NCBI RefSeq assembly: GCF_900167535.1
Contig: NZ_FUYE01000014.1
Coordinates: 1 to 64,000 of the forward strand
Length of the DNA: 64,000 nt
From: Prosthecobacter debontii
GTDB taxonomy: Bacteria; Verrucomicrobiota; Verrucomicrobiia; Verrucomicrobiales; Verrucomicrobiaceae
Reading direction: 5' to 3'
This document shows positions 27,314-36,142 of the stretch, piece after piece (positions within the stretch are counted from its first letter, which is position 1; every line of letters begins with the position of its first letter). Below the pieces are notes generated by a model, which was not told where the DNA came from, made no database searches, and saw nothing but the letters and a program-made list of their open reading frames with translations. The position numbers and the translations under genes are program-made.

Positions 27314-27469
27314 TCGAATGCAGGCAGACCTCCATGCAGGTTCCAACGTGCTCGCTTCTTGCAAATTCTGAAAATCCTGTCCTCCTGTCGAAACGACCTG
27401 CGCGATGCCACCACCCGAGGAACAGGCTTGACGCTGTCCTGGCAAAAGTATCCAATGCGCTCCCCTACC

Positions 27470-28780
27470 ATGAGCGAAGCTTTTCCTGATATCCCCAAGA
27501 TCCAATACGAGGGTCCCAAGTCCCGCAATCCCCTCTCCTTCAAACACTACAACGCGGAGGAAGTCGTCGCGGGTAAGAAGATGCGGGATCACTTCCGTTT
27601 CGGCATCGCTTACTGGCATGCCATGCGCAACAGCCTGGCCGATCCCTTTGGCACGGGCACCGCACAGCGCCCTTGGGATGACGGCAGCAACTCCATCCCC
27701 AACGCACAACGCCGCGTCTGGGCCTGCTTTGAGTTCATGGATAAGCTGGGCGTGGACTACTACTGCTTCCATGATCGCGATGTGGCTCCGGAGGGGGAAA
27801 CCCTGGCCGAGAGCAACAGCAATCTGGACGCCGTCGCCGATGAGCTGGAGAAAGCTCAAAACGCCACCGGTAAGAAGCTCCTCTGGGGCACCGCCTGCCT
27901 TTTCGCCCATCCCCGCTACAATCAAGGCGCGGCCACCAGCCCGAACGCCAATGTCTATGCCTATGCCGCGGCGCAGGTGAAAAAGGCCATCGAGGTCACG
28001 CATCGTCTCGGTGGTGAAGGTTATACCTTCTGGGGAGGTCGCGAAGGTTATGCCACCCTCTGGAATACCGACTTGAAGCGTGAGCTGGATCACCTGGCTC
28101 GTTTCCTCCACATGGCGGTGGAGTATAAGCAGAAGATCGGCTTCACCGGGCAGTTCTACATTGAACCGAAACCGCGTGAACCCTCCACGCACCAGTATGA
28201 CAGCGACGCCGCCGCTTGCCTCAACTTCCTGCGTGAGCACGGCCTCATGGATCACTTCAAACTGAACCTGGAAACCAACCACGCCACCCTGGCGGGACAC
28301 TCCATGTGGCATGAGATGGAAGTCGCCGTGGCCGCAGGCGCTCTCGGCTCGGTGGATGCCAATACCGGGGATGAACTCATCGGCTGGGATACGGATCAAT
28401 TCCCCACCGACATCTACCTGACCACCCAGATGATGCTGGTCATGCTGAAGAACGGCGGCTTCACCACCGGTGGCCTGAACTTCGATGCCAAGGTGCGCCG
28501 TGAATCCTTTGAGCCCGTGGATCTTTTCCACGCTCACATTGGTGGCATGGATGCCTTCGCCCGCGGTCTAAAGATCGCTGCCTCCATCATTGAGGACGGT
28601 CGTCTCGATTCTTTCCGCAACGCTCGTTATTCCACCTTCGATGCCGGCATCGGCGCCAAGATCGAATCTGGCACCGCCAGCTTCGAGGAACTGGAAGCTT
28701 ACACCCTTGAAAACGGTGAACCGCTCATCAGCTCAGGCCGCCAGGAAATGCTGGAGAACCTGATCAACGAATACATCTGA
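27470..28780 (+). CDS. xylA: Xylose isomerase
   Basis: From the ATG at 27470 the protein has 436 residues, as class II XylA. Seen: [13 protein letters not shown] (catalytic His and Asp), [26 protein letters not shown] (metal-binding Glu), and [16 protein letters not shown]. It converts xylose to xylulose with divalent metal in the cytoplasm. No xylulokinase is adjacent. An ATG at 27455 is an alternative start five codons up; the open frame to 27290 overlaps the terminator and is rejected. Confidence 0.95.
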   Translation: MSEAFPDIPKIQYEGPKSRNPLSFKHYNAEEVVAGKKMRDHFRFGIAYWHAMRNSLADPFGTGTAQRPWDDGSNSIPNAQRRVWACFEFMDKLGVDYYCFHDRDVAPEGETLAESNSNLDAVADELEKAQNATGKKLLWGTACLFAHPRYNQGAATSPNANVYAYAAAQVKKAIEVTHRLGGEGYTFWGGREGYATLWNTDLKRELDHLARFLHMAVEYKQKIGFTGQFYIEPKPREPSTHQYDSDAAACLNFLREHGLMDHFKLNLETNHATLAGHSMWHEMEVAVAAGALGSVDANTGDELIGWDTDQFPTDIYLTTQMMLVMLKNGGFTTGGLNFDAKVRRESFEPVDLFHAHIGGMDAFARGLKIAASIIEDGRLDSFRNARYSTFDAGIGAKIESGTASFEELEAYTLENGEPLISSGRQEMLENLINEYI

Positions 28781-28798
28781 TCCACCCGATCATTCTAA

Positions 28799-28842
28799 CC
28801 GCGAGTCCGATCAAGGGCACTTGCCTCGGGCTCGCGGAGGTT
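28799..28842 (+). terminator. xylA terminator-like hairpin
   Basis: CCGCGAGTCCGA (28799-28810) pairs with TCGGGCTCGCGG (28826-28837) over 12 bp with one G-U, followed by AGGTTTAG. The T-tract is weak. It lies 19 bp after the xylA stop. Confidence 0.55.
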
Positions 28843-28917
28843 TAGCGTGGTGAGTCGTCGATCCGCTTGTTTCCCGAGCTGATCGACCGTTTGGAAAAAT
28901 TCATCCTTGTTACCGCC

Positions 28918-29371
28918 ATGCGCATCGACCTCTCAGTGAAGCATTTTTTTCATCTCCCTCGTCATCACCGCCGTTACAGTCGGCTCGGCGGAGGCGAAGC
29001 CGCCAGTCACGCATGCGGAGATGGGTAAAACACTCAATGCCGCCAGAAAAAAGGAGAAGCTGGGCATTTATATCTTGGGGACCACGACTTGCTCACACTG
29101 TCGGTCCTTGAGAAAATACGTTGAGGAAGCGGAGGTTTCCATCACCGCTGATTCGTTTGTGATGGCCGATCTCGATAGCAATGATTCAAGCGTCGTCTCG
29201 GCATTCTTTAAGCAGTTCAATCTCGATCCAAAAGCGGAATGGAAGATACCCTATGTCGTGATCACAGACGCGTCTGGAAAAGTGCTGGTCACTTGGAACG
29301 GGGGAAAGAAAGCCCCACGCGTGGAATCGTATGTGCAAGAGGCCAAGAGCAAGGCTGGCCTCAAATCATGA
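28918..29371 (+). CDS. Exported thioredoxin-like protein, frameshifted at a T7 run
   Basis: The intact frame from 29021 gives 116 residues with TTTCSHCRSLRKYVEE (CxxC redox motif CSHC) and IPYVVITDASGKVLVTWNGG (cis-Pro region), a thioredoxin fold. Upstream in the same frame, FISLVITAVTVGSAEAKPPV is clearly a signal peptide but has no start codon. An ATG at 28918 opens MRIDLSVKHFF in another frame; removing one T from the seven Ts at 28944-28950 would join them into a complete secretory protein. It is thus a frameshift by slippage, phase variation or sequencing error. Likely role: periplasmic disulfide or redox function. Confidence 0.7.
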
Positions 29372-29471
29372 ACTGACTGGCAAACCAAGAGGCCTTCATC
29401 CTCCCGACTCGCGACGGACACTTGGCAAGCGTCCTCAGGTCTTTTGCTTTTCCGGCAGCCGCCGCTGGGAC

Positions 29472-30386
29472 TCAGCCTAACAAACCTTTCCGCATCACTT
29501 CGATCGGCGCGGTTTCATTCGGAAACCAATGCTCAAAGGAGATGGCTCCCTGATGCAGGAGCAGGCACATGCCATCGGCATAGGGGGCCCCTGCCGCTGT
29601 GGCGGCTTGGATCAACTCCGTGGGACCGCTGGCGCGATAGACCATGTCGTAAACGAAGTGGCGCGCTTCCAGGCAACCCGCAGGCAATAGCGGGGCATCC
29701 TCCGCTTTCATCCCCACCGAGGTGGCATTGACGATGAGATCCACCTCGGGCAGTCGAGCCGCCAGATCCGCAGGGTCGAGGGTGCAGGTTTGCAACTGCA
29801 CCGGAGCTGAAGGGTCGGTCAACCCTGAGAGCTCATTCAATAACGGAGCCAGCTTGGACTCGGTGCGATTCGCCAACAGCAGATGACGGCAGCCAGACAA
29901 AACGCTCTGCACCGCCACCGCACGCCCCGCACCACCACCAGCACCGAGGATCAGAAGACGCAGGTCTTTGACATCCGCGCCAAAGGCCTCTTTCACACTG
30001 CGCAGAAAGCCCGGACCATCCGTGTTGTAACCGAACATTTGGCCATCACGAATCGCTAACGTGTTCACCGCACCGAGACGACGCGCGAGAGGGTCCAGAA
30101 CATCCACGGCTTCCAAGGCTTCAAACTTATGCGGGATGGTGATGTTCACCCCCAGGAAGCCATGCTTCACAAAGAGACCAAAGGCCTCCTTCACACTCCC
30201 CACAGGCACCTGCACCCGCACATACTGAGCGTCAATGCCACACGCCTGCAGCGCCGGATTATGCATCTGAGGCGACTTGGAATGCGCGATGGGATCGCCA
30301 ATCACCGCGAGGCGCGCTGGCGGAGTCAGTGAAGACGTTGCATCAGCCCAGTGATGCAACTGGTCGTAAGTATAAAAAGAAGCCAC
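29472..30386 (-). CDS. aroE: Shikimate dehydrogenase
   Basis: The protein has 304 residues from a GTG at 30386. It has LAVIGDPIAHSKSPQMHNPA (shikimate-binding SKSP), NITIPHKFEAL (catalytic Lys), LRLLILGAGGGAGRAVAVQ (NADP-binding glycine-rich) and LIVNATSVGMK. It reduces 3-dehydroshikimate to shikimate with NADPH. The open frame reaches 30425 with a TTG codon; the GTG is preferred because SFYTYDQLHHW is the usual N-terminal start region. It follows the MFS gene by 58 bp, probably in one operon. Confidence 0.92.
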   Translation of the reverse strand: MASFYTYDQLHHWADATSSLTPPARLAVIGDPIAHSKSPQMHNPALQACGIDAQYVRVQVPVGSVKEAFGLFVKHGFLGVNITIPHKFEALEAVDVLDPLARRLGAVNTLAIRDGQMFGYNTDGPGFLRSVKEAFGADVKDLRLLILGAGGGAGRAVAVQSVLSGCRHLLLANRTESKLAPLLNELSGLTDPSAPVQLQTCTLDPADLAARLPEVDLIVNATSVGMKAEDAPLLPAGCLEARHFVYDMVYRASGPTELIQAATAAGAPYADGMCLLLHQGAISFEHWFPNETAPIEVMRKGLLG

Positions 30387-30444
30387 GGAATAGAGAAGAT
30401 GAAGCAGGCTCTTTAGCCTGCACAAGTCTCATTGGCCAGAGCAA

Positions 30445-31974
30445 TCAAGCCAGTGCCTTGCCCTTCGTCTCAGGGGCAAACCACACCAAGGCCATGCCCA
30501 CGAAGTAGATGGCGCAGAGGGCCGAGTAAGCGCTGGCGGAACTGCCAAAGACACCCACAAGGTTGGCGATCTGCAAACCGCCAATGGCGGCGATGATGCG
30601 GCCGACGTTGAAGCAGAAGCCTTGCCCCGTCGCCCGCACACTGGTGGGGAACAACTCCGGCAGGTAAAGCGGGAAGAAGCCGTAGAAGCTGGCGGTGAGC
30701 CCCCCCATCAGGAAGGCGCTGGTGAAGAACCAGGGGCCAATGCCGGTGTTGGTCTTGTAAAACAGCAAAGCCGAAGACACCGCCGCCACGCACATGATGA
30801 AATAAGTCAGGCGACGATTCAGGATATTGGCAATCACAGGCGCGATGAAGGCAAACACACAGGCCCCGACGGAGGTCGCGATCTGGGTGAATTGAGCCAC
30901 GTTGGTGTAACCATTCGCAGCCAGTTCCGCCGAAGTGGACCACTTGGCACTCTGCTGGGCTGCGCCCCAGGTGCCCAGAAGAGCAATCCCTGCCAGGGTG
31001 GCCCCCAGGATCAGATTTCGACGCACGGCGATTCGGCTTTCCGTCGTGATGCTCCCGGCAGTCTCAGCCCGGCTCAGGTAACGACGCACAGGCAGCAGGT
31101 AACCCCACACCACCACGGCAAAGCAAACAACGGTAATCACCGCCGCCACCGTGCTCGTAATTCCCGCATCGATCCCCATCGGAGACCACGACCAGATGAT
31201 GACCATCGCCGCGATTGCCCCGATCAAGACCCCGTTGAGATCCACCGTGCTCCAGTGACTGGTCTTCCCAGCCGCCTTTTCGTCCTCCCACTTGTCCGAC
31301 TCCGGCACAAAGATTCGGATCAAGAAGATGATCAGTGCAGGCAATGCCCCGATGATCATGAGGAAACGCCAGGCCTGATGATCCAGCAGGTAATTGGCCA
31401 GCCATTCCGAGCCGCCCAGAGCCAGAGTCCAGCTCCGCATGGTGCCGATGAAGGTGTTCATACCGAGGCTCAAGGCTGCCACGAGAAGATAACCGATATT
31501 TGCCGCCGCACCGATGGCTCCGGCCACGAAGGCGCGATTGCCTTTCGTCCAGAGTTCATTCACCAGCGCCACACCGAGCGCCCATTCCCCGCCCATGCCC
31601 AGAGAGGCGATGAAGCGCAGGATGGCGATGTGCCAAGCCTCCGTAGCAAAACCACACAGGCCGGTGAAAATCGCATACGTGAAGATGGAAAAGGACATGG
31701 CCTTCACACGACCGATGCGGTCGCCCAACCAGCCAAAGAACACCCCACCCGTCGCCGCGCCGACCAGGAAGGTGGCGATGATCACGCTGAACCAACGGTC
31801 CAGCGTCGCCGTCATCATCTCGGGCGCAATGTGAGAAGCCAGCAGGTCCTGAAGAGCGGGTTTACCGATCAAAGGAAACAGCCCCATCTCAAAACCATCA
31901 AACAGCCAGCCAAGGAAGGCGGCCAGGAGTGCCATGTTACGACCAGTGGAAGAGGGGGTTTTGGGGGAGGACAT
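30445..31974 (-). CDS. MFS transporter (sugar/metabolite:H+ symporter type)
   Basis: The 509-residue protein has 12 predicted membrane segments. GWLFDGFEMGLF in the first helix, FFGWLGDRIGRVKAMS (MFS motif A between TM2 and 3), RFIASLGMGGEWALGVALV and LYLPELFPTSVRATGQGF near TM10 resemble the metabolite:H+ symporter branch (ShiA/ProP/NanT-like). An unusual long loop with W/S-rich segments (GTWGAAQQSAKWSTS) lies between TM7 and TM8. Because aroE follows, shikimate or an aromatic acid is a possible substrate; this is only inference. Confidence 0.8.
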   Translation of the reverse strand: MSSPKTPSSTGRNMALLAAFLGWLFDGFEMGLFPLIGKPALQDLLASHIAPEMMTATLDRWFSVIIATFLVGAATGGVFFGWLGDRIGRVKAMSFSIFTYAIFTGLCGFATEAWHIAILRFIASLGMGGEWALGVALVNELWTKGNRAFVAGAIGAAANIGYLLVAALSLGMNTFIGTMRSWTLALGGSEWLANYLLDHQAWRFLMIIGALPALIIFLIRIFVPESDKWEDEKAAGKTSHWSTVDLNGVLIGAIAAMVIIWSWSPMGIDAGITSTVAAVITVVCFAVVVWGYLLPVRRYLSRAETAGSITTESRIAVRRNLILGATLAGIALLGTWGAAQQSAKWSTSAELAANGYTNVAQFTQIATSVGACVFAFIAPVIANILNRRLTYFIMCVAAVSSALLFYKTNTGIGPWFFTSAFLMGGLTASFYGFFPLYLPELFPTSVRATGQGFCFNVGRIIAAIGGLQIANLVGVFGSSASAYSALCAIYFVGMALVWFAPETKGKALA

Positions 31975-32135
31975 GAGCTAAAAACGAGGCAAAGGGACGA
32001 AAACCGCAAAAACGGTCCAAGAGAACGCCAGGAAAGCGGGCATTCTTCAGGGAGATGCAGCCTTCAGGAAAGTCTAAAGTGACATTTCTTCAGCATATTG
32101 AGCCGCAATCGCCCACGATCTCGACCTAACGCCTC

Positions 32136-32867
32136 TCAGATATCCAGAAAGCCCAACCCAAACACCCCCGACCAACCCACGAGTTTGTGCCAAAGCCGCC
32201 CTAGGAATGAAGTCGGCTCCGGAGACACGATGGGAGCAGGTCGTGGTGGATAGTAATGGGGCAGATCCTTTTGGTAACGGCGTTGCCAGTGAAACTTCGG
32301 AATGTGGATTCGCTTATTGGACGTGCCATCCCAACTCAGCACGAAGCCGGCGCTTTCCAGCTCGTCACGGATCACCTGCGCCACCTTGATCTTCTCTGGG
32401 ACATCGCCCTCCACATGATCAAAGGCCAGCATCAGACCTTCTCCACGAACCGCCCGCTCTAAGTCCTGACCATGATAGAAACAATAACCGAAATACCGAC
32501 CCGACGGTTCTTTCGCCAGTTGGTCATTCGCATCTTCGTGACCATCGGACATGGTGTAGCCCGCGTTGTGAAGGCCGAGCACTCCACGCTGAGCCAAGCG
32601 CTGAAAGACAGCATCGAGTCGATCACAGTCCGTCGTCTCGGGCCATGTGCCTTCAGCTTCCGCTTTGCGGCTGAATTCAGGAGCGACGGCAGCTCTCAAC
32701 CTGACCTCATCTGCGCCGTCTTCGAGCACTTCGTCAATAAGCTCCTGAACCTCAGCTTCATCGTAAAAACCTGACCACACCCTCACGCGAATGGCATCAA
32801 GGATGTCGTCATTCACATCATCTGGAAGTGAGGACGCAGAAGGCATAGCGACTTGGTTCAGCCTCAC
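32136..32867 (-). CDS. DUF6891-like protein
   Basis: The protein is 243 residues if the GTG at 32867 is used; this overlaps the preceding stop (GTGA), suggesting coupled translation. An ATG at 32846 is the alternative. The core LDAVFQRLAQRGVLGLHNAG followed by YTMSDGHEDANDQL and RYFGYCFYHGQDLERAV resembles the uncharacterised DUF6891 family. The tail has an aromatic hydrophobic end (LVGWSGVFGLGFLDI). No enzymatic motif is evident. It is the third gene of an apparent operon with the isomerase-like and hydroxylase genes. Confidence 0.6.
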   Translation of the reverse strand: MRLNQVAMPSASSLPDDVNDDILDAIRVRVWSGFYDEAEVQELIDEVLEDGADEVRLRAAVAPEFSRKAEAEGTWPETTDCDRLDAVFQRLAQRGVLGLHNAGYTMSDGHEDANDQLAKEPSGRYFGYCFYHGQDLERAVRGEGLMLAFDHVEGDVPEKIKVAQVIRDELESAGFVLSWDGTSNKRIHIPKFHWQRRYQKDLPHYYPPRPAPIVSPEPTSFLGRLWHKLVGWSGVFGLGFLDI

Positions 32868-33766
32868 ACATCACACACCATGGCCGCGTGGCGCAGGGCC
32901 AGGATGGGGTCATCCCAGGTCGGGATGAATTCATGCGCCACGTAGTCGTGATAGTCGATGTCCAGCACGGCCTTCATCACGGCGGGGTAATTGATCTCCT
33001 GGTTTTCATCCAGTTCACAGCGGCCCGGATTGCCAGCGGTGTGGATGTGGCCGATGGCCTCCTTATGCTGATGCAGGCGGCGGATCACATCGCCATTCAT
33101 GATGCTGACGTGGTAGATGTCGAACAGCAGCTTGAAGTTCGGGCTGCCGATCTGGTGGATCAGGTCCACGCAGAAATCCACGTCATCGCCGAAGTAGCCG
33201 GGGTGCCCCTTCATCGGGTGCGTGTTATCGCGGCTATTCAGATGCTCCAGGACGAGGGTGATGCCCTTTTTCTCGGCGTGGGGCAGGACCTCTTTCCAGG
33301 TATCCAGGCAGTTCTTGATGGCCTGGTCCCGGTCCATGCCCTCGAACTTCATCCCCGTGAAGGTAATGACCTTTTTACAGCCGACATCGGCCGCCACATC
33401 AATGCTCTCGGTGAGGCTTTTCACGACTTCATCATGGAACTGGGGATTGCACGGGCCTTTGGCAAAACCGTGAGACCCCACCAAGCTGATGCCGAGGCCC
33501 AGCTTCTTCACCTCGGGATACAACTTCTTATCGATGCCCTCGATGCCGACGAGGCCGATGTCTTTGGCATGCTGGGCCAGCACCAGCATATCCATCGGCT
33601 TCCAGCACCAGCCCATGAGCGTGTGTTTGATGCCGCTGTTCTTGATCTTGTAGGTCGGGTCCGCCGCCGCTTTATCGATCGACACCGCCGAGGCGCGTTG
33701 AGTCAGGGCCACGCCAGTGGTGGCGGCGACAGCGGCAGAGGAGCGAAAAAAGGAACGGCGATTCAT
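32864..33766 (-). CDS. Tat-exported sugar phosphate isomerase/epimerase-like protein
   Basis: The 300-residue protein opens MNRRSFFRSSAAVAATTGVA, a Tat signal (RRSFF). The AP endonuclease 2/hydroxypyruvate isomerase TIM barrel follows, with VLEHLNSRDN and FKLLFDIYHVSIMNGDVI (metal-binding Glu and His/Asp) and HIHTAGNPGRCELDENQEIN. Members isomerise hydroxypyruvate or epimerise sugars. Export of such enzymes is common in PVC bacteria. It lies between the fatty acid hydroxylase gene (36-bp gap) and the DUF6891 gene (4-bp overlap). Confidence 0.87.
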   Translation of the reverse strand: MNRRSFFRSSAAVAATTGVALTQRASAVSIDKAAADPTYKIKNSGIKHTLMGWCWKPMDMLVLAQHAKDIGLVGIEGIDKKLYPEVKKLGLGISLVGSHGFAKGPCNPQFHDEVVKSLTESIDVAADVGCKKVITFTGMKFEGMDRDQAIKNCLDTWKEVLPHAEKKGITLVLEHLNSRDNTHPMKGHPGYFGDDVDFCVDLIHQIGSPNFKLLFDIYHVSIMNGDVIRRLHQHKEAIGHIHTAGNPGRCELDENQEINYPAVMKAVLDIDYHDYVAHEFIPTWDDPILALRHAAMVCDV

Positions 33767-33802
33767 GAGACGAAAGAGAACGCCTCATGAAACCGGAAAC
33801 CA

Positions 33803-34666
33803 TCACCGCTTTGCAAGTTCGGAATGAGGGGAAACTCCAGCCTCCGAACTTTCTTCCCTGCCCTGGGGCTGCATCAAACGACGCACCGGTTCCCAGAGCT
33901 GCCCTGGCAGATGATTCGGAAACGGCTCGGTGATGCCGAAATCCTCCGGCACTTTTCCGTGGGGCAAGTAAAGCGTGCCAAACAACCAATCCCAGAACGG
34001 GAACAAACCCGCGAAGTTCTTATCCCACGCCTCGCGCTGACGGCTGTGATGCCAGCGATGAAATAACGGTGTGGCGATGACATAGCGCAGCGGCCCAAAG
34101 CCCCAATCCACCCGGGCATGCAGAAAGATGGCGTAAAGGGTGAAGAACGGCGCGGTGGAGAGAGTCACCCACGGATTGAAACCCAGCAGGAGCAGGGGCG
34201 TGACCTGGATGAACTTATTCACCAGATCATTCACCGGATGCACCCGCACACTGCTCAGCCAATCCAGATCCTCCGAGCTATGATGCACCGCATGGAAGGG
34301 CCACCAGCGACCGCGATGAAACAGCCGATGGCTCCAGTAGGCTAAAAGATCCGCCAGAGGGTAAATCATCAGCCCCTGCACCCACAAGGGCAGTCGTGAA
34401 ACCGGCCCAAATCCCGAATACGATTGCTGGCGGAAATCCTCCACGCTCGCCACCCCACACCAGACGAGCAGCGCCGCAGGCAGCAGGATGCCCAGCTTGG
34501 ACAGCACCTTGGTCACGAAGGGAGTGAAGAAGAAGTAACTGACATCCGTCCACCAGCCGCGCCGGATCAGCGGGCCCCGGGCTCGTCCCAGGACACGCTC
34601 GATGACGAGAAACAAAACCGAGAGCAGCAGCAGACCGATGAAAGTGTTTTTCAGTGAAGGTGACAT
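33803..34666 (-). CDS. Sterol desaturase/fatty acid hydroxylase family membrane protein
   Basis: The 287-residue protein has several membrane helices and the di-iron histidine motifs HRLFH, HAVHHSS and HRWHHSRQ, typical of the fatty acid hydroxylase superfamily. It probably hydroxylates or desaturates a membrane lipid using O2; substrate unknown. The ATG at 34666 is chosen over a GTG one codon upstream. It appears to be the first gene of the operon with the isomerase-like and DUF6891 genes and is divergent from an MFS gene. Confidence 0.87.
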   Translation of the reverse strand: MSPSLKNTFIGLLLLSVLFLVIERVLGRARGPLIRRGWWTDVSYFFFTPFVTKVLSKLGILLPAALLVWCGVASVEDFRQQSYSGFGPVSRLPLWVQGLMIYPLADLLAYWSHRLFHRGRWWPFHAVHHSSEDLDWLSSVRVHPVNDLVNKFIQVTPLLLLGFNPWVTLSTAPFFTLYAIFLHARVDWGFGPLRYVIATPLFHRWHHSRQREAWDKNFAGLFPFWDWLFGTLYLPHGKVPEDFGITEPFPNHLPGQLWEPVRRLMQPQGREESSEAGVSPHSELAKR

Positions 34667-34774
34667 CACCGGGGCCTAACGAGAGACGTATCCCGGCGGT
34701 AACGTGGAAAAGCCTGCATCTGCACTTTGCCACACCTGCCGCTCTGAGCCACCGTTGCCCGCCCTCTCCCGCTG

Positions 34775-36079
34775 ATGCCTCTCAATGCCCGTCTTTTCAT
34801 TTGGTTCCGGCTGCTCTTCAACTGCCGCTTCTACTACCCCATCTTCACCGTCCTGTTTCTGGACTTGGGGTTGAGCATCGGGGAGTTCGCCGCGCTGAAT
34901 GTCGTGTGGGCGCTGACCATCGTGCTGCTGGAGGTGCCTTCGGGGGCCTTGGCAGATCAGATCGGACGCCGGGCCCTGGTGGTCGCATCAGGCTGGCTGA
35001 TGGTGGCAGAGATGGCGGTGCTGTGCCTCATGCCGGTGGGGAATCATGATGTGGTGCTCTGGCTCTTTGTGGTGAACCGGGTCCTCAGTGGCGCGGCGGA
35101 GGCGGCGGCGAGCGGGGCGGATGAAGCCTTGACCTATGATTCCCTGCCCCCCGATGAACGCCCCACGCTGTGGCCGCGCATCATGGCGAAGCTGAGCCGT
35201 GCCTCGGCCATCGGGTTCATCATCACCTCCATCAGCGGTGGTCTGCTGTATGATCATGGCAAGGTCAGCGCGGCCCTGACTTGGCTTGGGTTTGCCGCTC
35301 CCGACCGGGCCTGGACGATGAAAATCCCCCTGGTGCTGAATTTCATCGCCGGGGTGGTTTGCCTCCTAGTCACCCTGCGGATGACGGAACCTCCATCGGA
35401 AACACCCGCCCCGCGCCAAGGCTGGTGGCCGGAGGCGAAGCAGGCCTTCCTACGCATCTGGGAAACCGGTGGCTGGATCTGGAAAAGCCAGGCCGCCTTC
35501 ACCCTGATCCTCCTGGGTGTGGTCTTCGACAGCATCATTCGCCTGTTCCTGACCGTCACCAGTAACTTCTATCGTCTCGTGGGCGTCACCGAGGCTTGGT
35601 ATGGGGTGATCGGCACGGTTTCCTCCCTGCTGGCGCTGGCCAGCTCAGGACTCATGGAGCGGATGACGACCCAGGGCAGCCTGCGGGGAAACTTCATCTG
35701 GCTGACCCTGGCCACCTTTGCGGGGCTGTGCTTCGCCGCCTATCCGCAGCCCGGCTTTGTGGGCGTGGCGCTGGTGGTGCCGCTGATGCTGAGCATGCGT
35801 TTCCTCCAGTTTTTCCTCTCCTTTTACCTCAATGAGATCGTGGACTCCACGCGCCGCGCCACCGCCCTGAGCTTTCGCGGCCTGACCATCAATCTGGCCT
35901 ATGGCCTGATGACCCTGCTGTTTGGCTGGCACACCCAGTGGTATCAGCATCGCCTGGACCTGCCTGCCGAGGATATCCGCGCTTTTGCCGCCAGCCTGAC
36001 GTGGTGGCCCTGGTGGTTTCTCGGCACCTTGGCCGCCGCGCTGCTCTGGATTCGTCTGCGTCGGAAAGCGGCTGTTTGA
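34775..36079 (+). CDS. MFS transporter
   Basis: The 434-residue protein has 12 predicted membrane segments; motif A is degenerate (GALADQIGRRALVVAS between TM2 and TM3) and DEALTYDSLPPDERPTLWPR follows TM4, a pattern seen in the MFS drug/unknown-substrate subfamily that includes many PVC proteins. Substrate cannot be told. It stands alone upstream of dnaG (63-bp gap) and may be co-transcribed with it. Confidence 0.78.
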   Translation: MPLNARLFIWFRLLFNCRFYYPIFTVLFLDLGLSIGEFAALNVVWALTIVLLEVPSGALADQIGRRALVVASGWLMVAEMAVLCLMPVGNHDVVLWLFVVNRVLSGAAEAAASGADEALTYDSLPPDERPTLWPRIMAKLSRASAIGFIITSISGGLLYDHGKVSAALTWLGFAAPDRAWTMKIPLVLNFIAGVVCLLVTLRMTEPPSETPAPRQGWWPEAKQAFLRIWETGGWIWKSQAAFTLILLGVVFDSIIRLFLTVTSNFYRLVGVTEAWYGVIGTVSSLLALASSGLMERMTTQGSLRGNFIWLTLATFAGLCFAAYPQPGFVGVALVVPLMLSMRFLQFFLSFYLNEIVDSTRRATALSFRGLTINLAYGLMTLLFGWHTQWYQHRLDLPAEDIRAFAASLTWWPWWFLGTLAAALLWIRLRRKAAV

Positions 36080-36142
36080 ATCCCTGACATGCCCTCCTCT
36101 TGCATCCGGGTCGCTCCCCTTCCATGATGGTCACCCCCTGCT

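Noticed and set aside
27430-27462. TTGACG...TCCAAT promoter before xylA
   Set aside because: Spacing is acceptable but the -10 hexamer is poor and would leave almost no leader; not strong enough to list.
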